Shown here: in pieces, positions 58,644 to 64,000 of the stretch | Numbering within the stretch: position 1 is the stretch's first letter | Layout: each line of letters starts with the position of its first letter | Assembly: GCA_014529385.2 (NCBI GenBank) | Contig: CM043971.1 | Coordinates: 94,463,840 to 94,527,839, forward strand | Direction of reading: 5' to 3' | Source: Adiantum capillus-veneris | Taxonomy: Eukaryota > Streptophyta > Polypodiopsida > Polypodiales > Pteridaceae | Length of the DNA stretch: 64,000 nt | Made by a program: the position numbers and the translations under genes | Notes under the pieces: generated by a model | The model's database searches: none | Seen by the model: only the letters and a program-made list of their open reading frames with translations | What the model was told of the DNA's origin: nothing

Positions 58644-58781
58644 AATTATCATCCACGGAGGTCAGATATGACCTATGGGACCAGACACAAAAACAATACA
58701 TTGTCAGATACATCTCAACTAAGGACTTAGGGTCCATCGAAGGGTGAACAAAAAGAAAATATAAAATGACCAAATTAAAGC
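58435..58781. other. no gene; GA and GT microsatellites
   Basis: (GA)n at 58500-58534, (GT)n at 58577-58612 and (GA)n at 58613-58640, between the first exon of the transposase-like gene and the end of the L1-ORF1p-like gene. Confidence 0.85.
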
Positions 58782-59532
58782 CTAAGGATGGGTAGATGAG
58801 GAGGAAGCCGGTTTGGGAGTTCGAAACTCTTGGAGAATAGCTTTGCCTCCTCGATAAACTGTCCATTTTCCTGCAGTGCGTGCCTCTCGCATCTTTTGTA
58901 GTTCTGCCTTCTTCTGCTTGAGTTGGGCGGGAGTAAGGTCTTCTGCAAACCAGATTTTGGTGTCTTTAAGAAGCCTCGATTGCTCGTGGAGTTTGATTCG
59001 GTCTGCCTTGGTCTTGAAAGTGATGATTGCATGGTTCGTATGGTGTTCGTGTGTAAGAGAGTTGCTTGTGACTGGGTCCCACTGTATCATGTGGGTTACG
59101 GATTGGATGTGGGCAAAAGACTCGTTGTTGAGATCCCCCTCACCTTGTCAGTTGCTTGGAAGCCCACCAATGCGGACGTTGAGAGCTATATTATCTTTCC
59201 GTTGTTGTTCGAGTAGCGTGGATGTCACACGATTGTCGACCTTGTGGAGGATGACGTTGCACTTGATTCTTGACCGTATTGGTGAGAGAGGTCTCCACCT
59301 CTGCTTTTGTTTGGTTGATCTTGACTTCCATCTGTTCCATTGCTTCTGTCTTGGAGTTCTCTACTATGGTGAGACTAGCCTCGATGACCACCAGTCTTTG
59401 TTTCAGCTCATTGTTCTCCTTGTGGAGTCTTTCGACTTCATGTTGGAGGCGGGTCATGTTGTCCATCTTCGGGGCTGTTGCCACAACCCCGACAAAAGTC
59501 AGCTTGCCTTGGGATGAGTCCTGTGTGTCCAT
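58782..59532 (-). pseudogene. L1 ORF1p-like gene (coiled coil, RRM, C-terminal domain), orphan
   Basis: Starts MDTQDSSQGKLTFVGVV at 59532 on the minus strand, with a coiled coil LQHEVERLHKENNELKQRL continuing through heptads. After a frameshift near 59200 it reads QRKDNIALNVRIGGLP and HAIITFKTKADRIKL (RRM-like), then TKIWFAEDLTPAQLKQKKAE and GKWTVYRGGKAIL, ending at 58782. This coiled coil-RRM-CTD order, with the EDLTP box, is that of L1-type ORF1 proteins, which bind element RNA. No endonuclease or reverse transcriptase follows within the window, so it is a LINE fragment, an accessory gene of the 17-kb element, or a domesticated gene. Confidence 0.6.
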
Positions 59533-60556
<1,024 letters not shown>

Positions 60557-60574
60557 GTACCACCTAAACATGCT
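60557..60574 (-). repeat. right terminal inverted repeat of the 17-kb element
   Basis: GTACCACCTAAACATGCT, exact complement of 43464-43481. Just inside lies the palindrome GGAGTGTCCAAGACACTCC. Confidence 0.7.
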
Positions 60575-60909
60575 ATGGCACGGATGTGTTAGCATGTGAG
60601 TTATTCTCCTGAATGTTTTTGAATCTTCTTCTATGGATTCTGTCAGATTCAAAGCTTCGTGAGACTCTGGTGTGAATTGGTGTCAAAGCTTGTGCATTGC
60701 ACCTTCAAGTGTCTGCATCAGCAATTGCTTGGAGCTCCTCTATTGTCATGGAATCTTGTCGTGGCATTGCTGCAGTGATGAGAGTAGTGCAAGCAGTGGC
60801 TCACCTAGTGATGGTGAGAGCATGGACTTTTTCGAAGGTTTGTTGTACTGAACTTCTTGATTGTTTCTTGTCATGCTCTTCTTTATGGTGATAATCGACT
60901 TGTCACGCA
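60575..60909. other. no gene recognised
   Basis: Unique-looking flank right of the 17-kb element. It has only a short frame at 60697-60891 with no known motif. Confidence 0.5.
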
Positions 60910-61074
60910 AGGCTCAGTTATCAGTAACTTGTAACTGAGCCTCACCAAATGTAACTGTGCCAAAAAAGCATAGTTGAAAATTTGCAAGAATAGTAGAACT
61001 AAGCCAACACAGTTACATGCGCGTGACCATAAAGCAGGCTCAGTTATTTGTCCAAATAACTGATAACTGAGCCT
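60910..61074. mobile_element. MITE-like inverted-repeat element (165 bp)
   Basis: AGGCTCAGTTATCAGT at the left matches the complement of ACTGATAACTGAGCCT at the right, extending to about 22 bases with two mismatches. The GGCTCAGTTA motif recurs inside at 60934 (reverse) and 61037. No target duplication was clear. Too short to encode anything, so it would depend on another element's transposase. Confidence 0.65.
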
Positions 61075-61836
<762 letters not shown>

Positions 61837-62519
61837 CAATCCAAGCAAGGAGTTTCCTCTCCCTCTCTCGGCCATAAGCAACAAGGGCACATGAATCAAC
61901 GAGTGGAGGAGGCCATAAACAAGGAGAACTTGAAGCGAGGGAAAGGATACTTAGCAAGAGCAGGTAAGAAGATCTCGATAAGGGAAAGGGTACTTGAGAA
62001 GAGCAGATGTCGGAGCCTGGCAAGCATTCAAGGAGTCTAGGGTTAAGTAATAAGATAAGGGAGAGGTAAGGAAACCAGGAGAGAGGAAAACATTGCTCTA
62101 CCATAATTGGGAATTACAATGGCATCAAGCAGGGAATTTCACCGGATATGTAAGTCGTGATCCGCTTTAAATGGCTCTAATGACAGCCATAAGTGAGAAA
62201 TTTATAGCCGTGATCTAATTTGAGATCATTAAACTCTCCTAACACCATCAATGTCGTTAACGGCAAACACTTGTAATCGAATTTCACTTCGGCTAATCAT
62301 TAGCAGCTTAAAACATTGTGGTTGTCAAATTTTCAGCATTTAAGGTGTTTTCAGAGTCTTTTACTTTTTGTTTTGCATCTAGTCTCTCGCACCTCCCACA
62401 GCCAGAGGCCCGGTGCCTGCCCGGCTCATGTTTCAAACACATATCCCCCGACATCTTTGGTGAACCCGACGCGAAAGGAGCCGGGGTGGGAGGTAAAGAT
62501 GGAGATGCCATAACAGTTA
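61837..62519 (+). other. leader/LTR-like region of a retroelement
   Basis: No coding region. 62449-62490 reads ATCTTTGGTGAACCCGACG followed by CGAAAGG, a string I associate with leaders of plant gypsy-type elements just before gag. LTR limits cannot be set because only one end would be in the window. Confidence 0.35.
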
Positions 62520-63960
62520 AAGAAATTTATTGAAGATTCACTGTCAATGGATTTGATAAAAATCTAGCAGTTGCAGATTTGCCAAAAATGATGGAATTAG
62601 TTCAAGGATGTCTACAGGAAGCGAAAGCCGTGTAGTTAAAGAAACAGATTGATGATGTTGTAGAGCTAGCACTTGATGCTGTTCGGGAGCAGTATTATAT
62701 TTTTCAAGGATATGATCCAGAAGGTTTTATTGCATGTTACAAAGCTGAGATGAAGAGACGAAATGTTCCAGAAGATTGGATGATTGCAGCTTTTGAGGAG
62801 GTTGTAAACTCGGATTTTAAAAAGCAAGTTCAAGAACTGGCAGAAGCATATCCCACACGATGGGAGTATTTTGCAGAGGATTTTATTTACGAAAGCTCAA
62901 GGATTCTAGATCGGGAAATAAAAGAGATTACTGAACGAAGCCAGGTTGTCTTCAGTAAAGGTGAGGGGATCAGATGCAGATCCTTAACTATGATGAATTC
63001 TGGGAGCATATTTCAGCAAGAAGTAAAGCCAAAGAAAATGCTAAGCTGGAAGTAGCGGATTCAGTTTCAGAGGAGCTTAATTTTAGCAACGAAGAAAAGG
63101 TAAACAATGAATTTAATGTTGGAACAGATTTATATGATTTTTTTTCAAAGATTGCTCGCATGGACGCTACCTCTAATAATGGTTCTAGTGAAGACATAGA
63201 CTGTACAGTAAGTGGCTCACATGCTGCTAACCTTGATATGGGTTATTCTGAAGGAGTTTATCAAGCAGATGAGCCTCTACCGGATATTACTGAAACTATT
63301 TGCACTATAGATGAGTAGGATAATATGTCTGCTACAGATGAGTGCATAAATAAAGCTATTATATACACAGTAGCTGATGAGGTGACTAAAATTGTGGACC
63401 TAGCACAGGATGAGCCTGAGGATGTCAATGAACCTGTGATTGCTACTAACAATATGCTTGCAGATGATGCTATCATGGAAGAGGATGCTATAATTGGTGA
63501 ATTTTTGTCTAAATTTGAAGGAGATGTTTATGGCAGTATAGAAGAGCTTTTTGATTCGTATACCTCTTCAGAGGGGTTGCTAGATGAGCCTTTACAACTC
63601 TATAATGTATTTCTAAGTGAAGATGAGGAAGCAGAGGATGTCAATATGGATGAGTATGAAGATTTCTTAGATCATTCTGATTTTGAACAGATTATTGCCA
63701 GCTATTTTACATATACGCTTGTACATGGACTGCATGAGGATATAACTCCTACAGTTTTGATTAATGTTGAGATTTCTAAGAGTGATTTTCTCGAGGATGC
63801 TACAGATGAAGATCTATAGGATAAAGCTGTTTTTCATGATCAAGATAAAAACCCAACATGTGAAAATTCGTAGGATGATACAGGTCGAGAGACTCCCAAG
63901 GTTTTTCATGATGGCTATGAAGCTAGAGGGGGTAATGATTCTAAATCATCCTTGATACTG
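62520..63960 (+). pseudogene. gag-like frame of an unassigned retroelement, running to the window end
   Basis: Reading + from 62520: FTVNGFDKNLAVADLPKMME, then KKQIDDVVELALDAVREQYY, FQGYDPEGFIACYKAEMKRR, then PEDWMIAAFEEVVNSDFKKQ and PTRWEYFAEDFIYESSRI. Stops lie at 62532-62534 and about 62632. A frameshift near 62970 leads into 62974-63318, a stop at 63316-63318, and an open acidic stretch 63325-63819 rich in Asp/Glu. Further stops follow at 63817 and 63871. Position after a leader, a basic helical front part and a long acidic tail suit gag of a large LTR element, but no zinc knuckle, protease or RT is in view. I do not recognise the family. Confidence 0.45.
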
Positions 63961-64000
63961 CATAAAGTGCACATGGTTTTTCATTTGCTTGGACAATGTG

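Overview
This window looks like repeat-dense nuclear DNA from a land plant. The evidence is Ty1/copia and chromodomain-type Ty3/gypsy retrotransposons with primer-binding sites close to the plant initiator-Met tRNA type, a Tat-lineage gypsy remnant with two RNase H domains, an En/Spm (CACTA) transposon whose genes have GT-AG introns, a hAT transposon, long GA/CT, GT, AT and poly-G tracts, and a captured fragment of a plant-type heavy-metal-associated (HMA) domain gene. I saw no intact ordinary host gene, rRNA gene or tRNA gene. The species cannot be fixed from sequence alone. An L1-ORF1p-like gene and an animal-like transposase family are compatible with a fern, lycophyte or other large-genome plant, but that is a guess.

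Region by region. 1-3177: 3' part of a decayed copia element ending in a 192-bp LTR. 3178-11788: a chromovirus in two pieces. The 5' LTR and gag are on +, and protease-RT-integrase-chromodomain are on -, broken at exactly the same base, which implies a 5.6-kb inversion (6152-11788). 11789-12822 and 20684-22440: two halves of an older minus-strand Tat-type gypsy element, split by a young chromovirus at 12823-20683 with TSD CAGGC. 22441-27311: a second copia copy with a foreign-looking 5' end and a deleted gag/protease junction. 27400-35159: a complete CACTA transposon with TSD GGA, an apparently intact six-exon transposase gene, a second three-exon gene, hairpin-forming subterminal repeats and a captured HMA-domain fragment. 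35160-39300: a pair of direct repeats around a minus-strand retroelement gag remnant. 39300-43430: anonymous sequence with several repeat families.

43464-60574 is the most unusual part. Perfect 18-bp inverted repeats bound a roughly 17-kb unit. It holds a plus-strand coiled-coil/zinc-finger gene and a convergent minus-strand gene of the family whose motifs are W-DG--SQFK and GHGNGEHDRAG, known to me only from uncharacterised, transposase-like proteins of animals. It also holds an orphan L1-ORF1p-like gene and kilobases of AAGTGCTT/AAGCACTT minisatellite, part of it inside introns. I read it as a large, decayed, possibly undescribed DNA transposon. A 7068-bp hAT element with TSD CTCTAAGG sits inside one of its introns. 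That hAT carries, besides its own transposase, a convergent kinase-like gene.

60575-64000: a short MITE, microsatellites, and the leader and gag-like frame of another retroelement running off the window.

How it works together: nothing here is an operon. The window is a stack of nested insertions. Order of events inferred from nesting: Tat element and split chromovirus first, then the inversion at an unknown time, the 12.8-20.7 kb chromovirus into Tat, CACTA into one copy of a direct repeat, and hAT into the minisatellite intron of the 17-kb element. Only the CACTA element looks as if it could still be autonomous.
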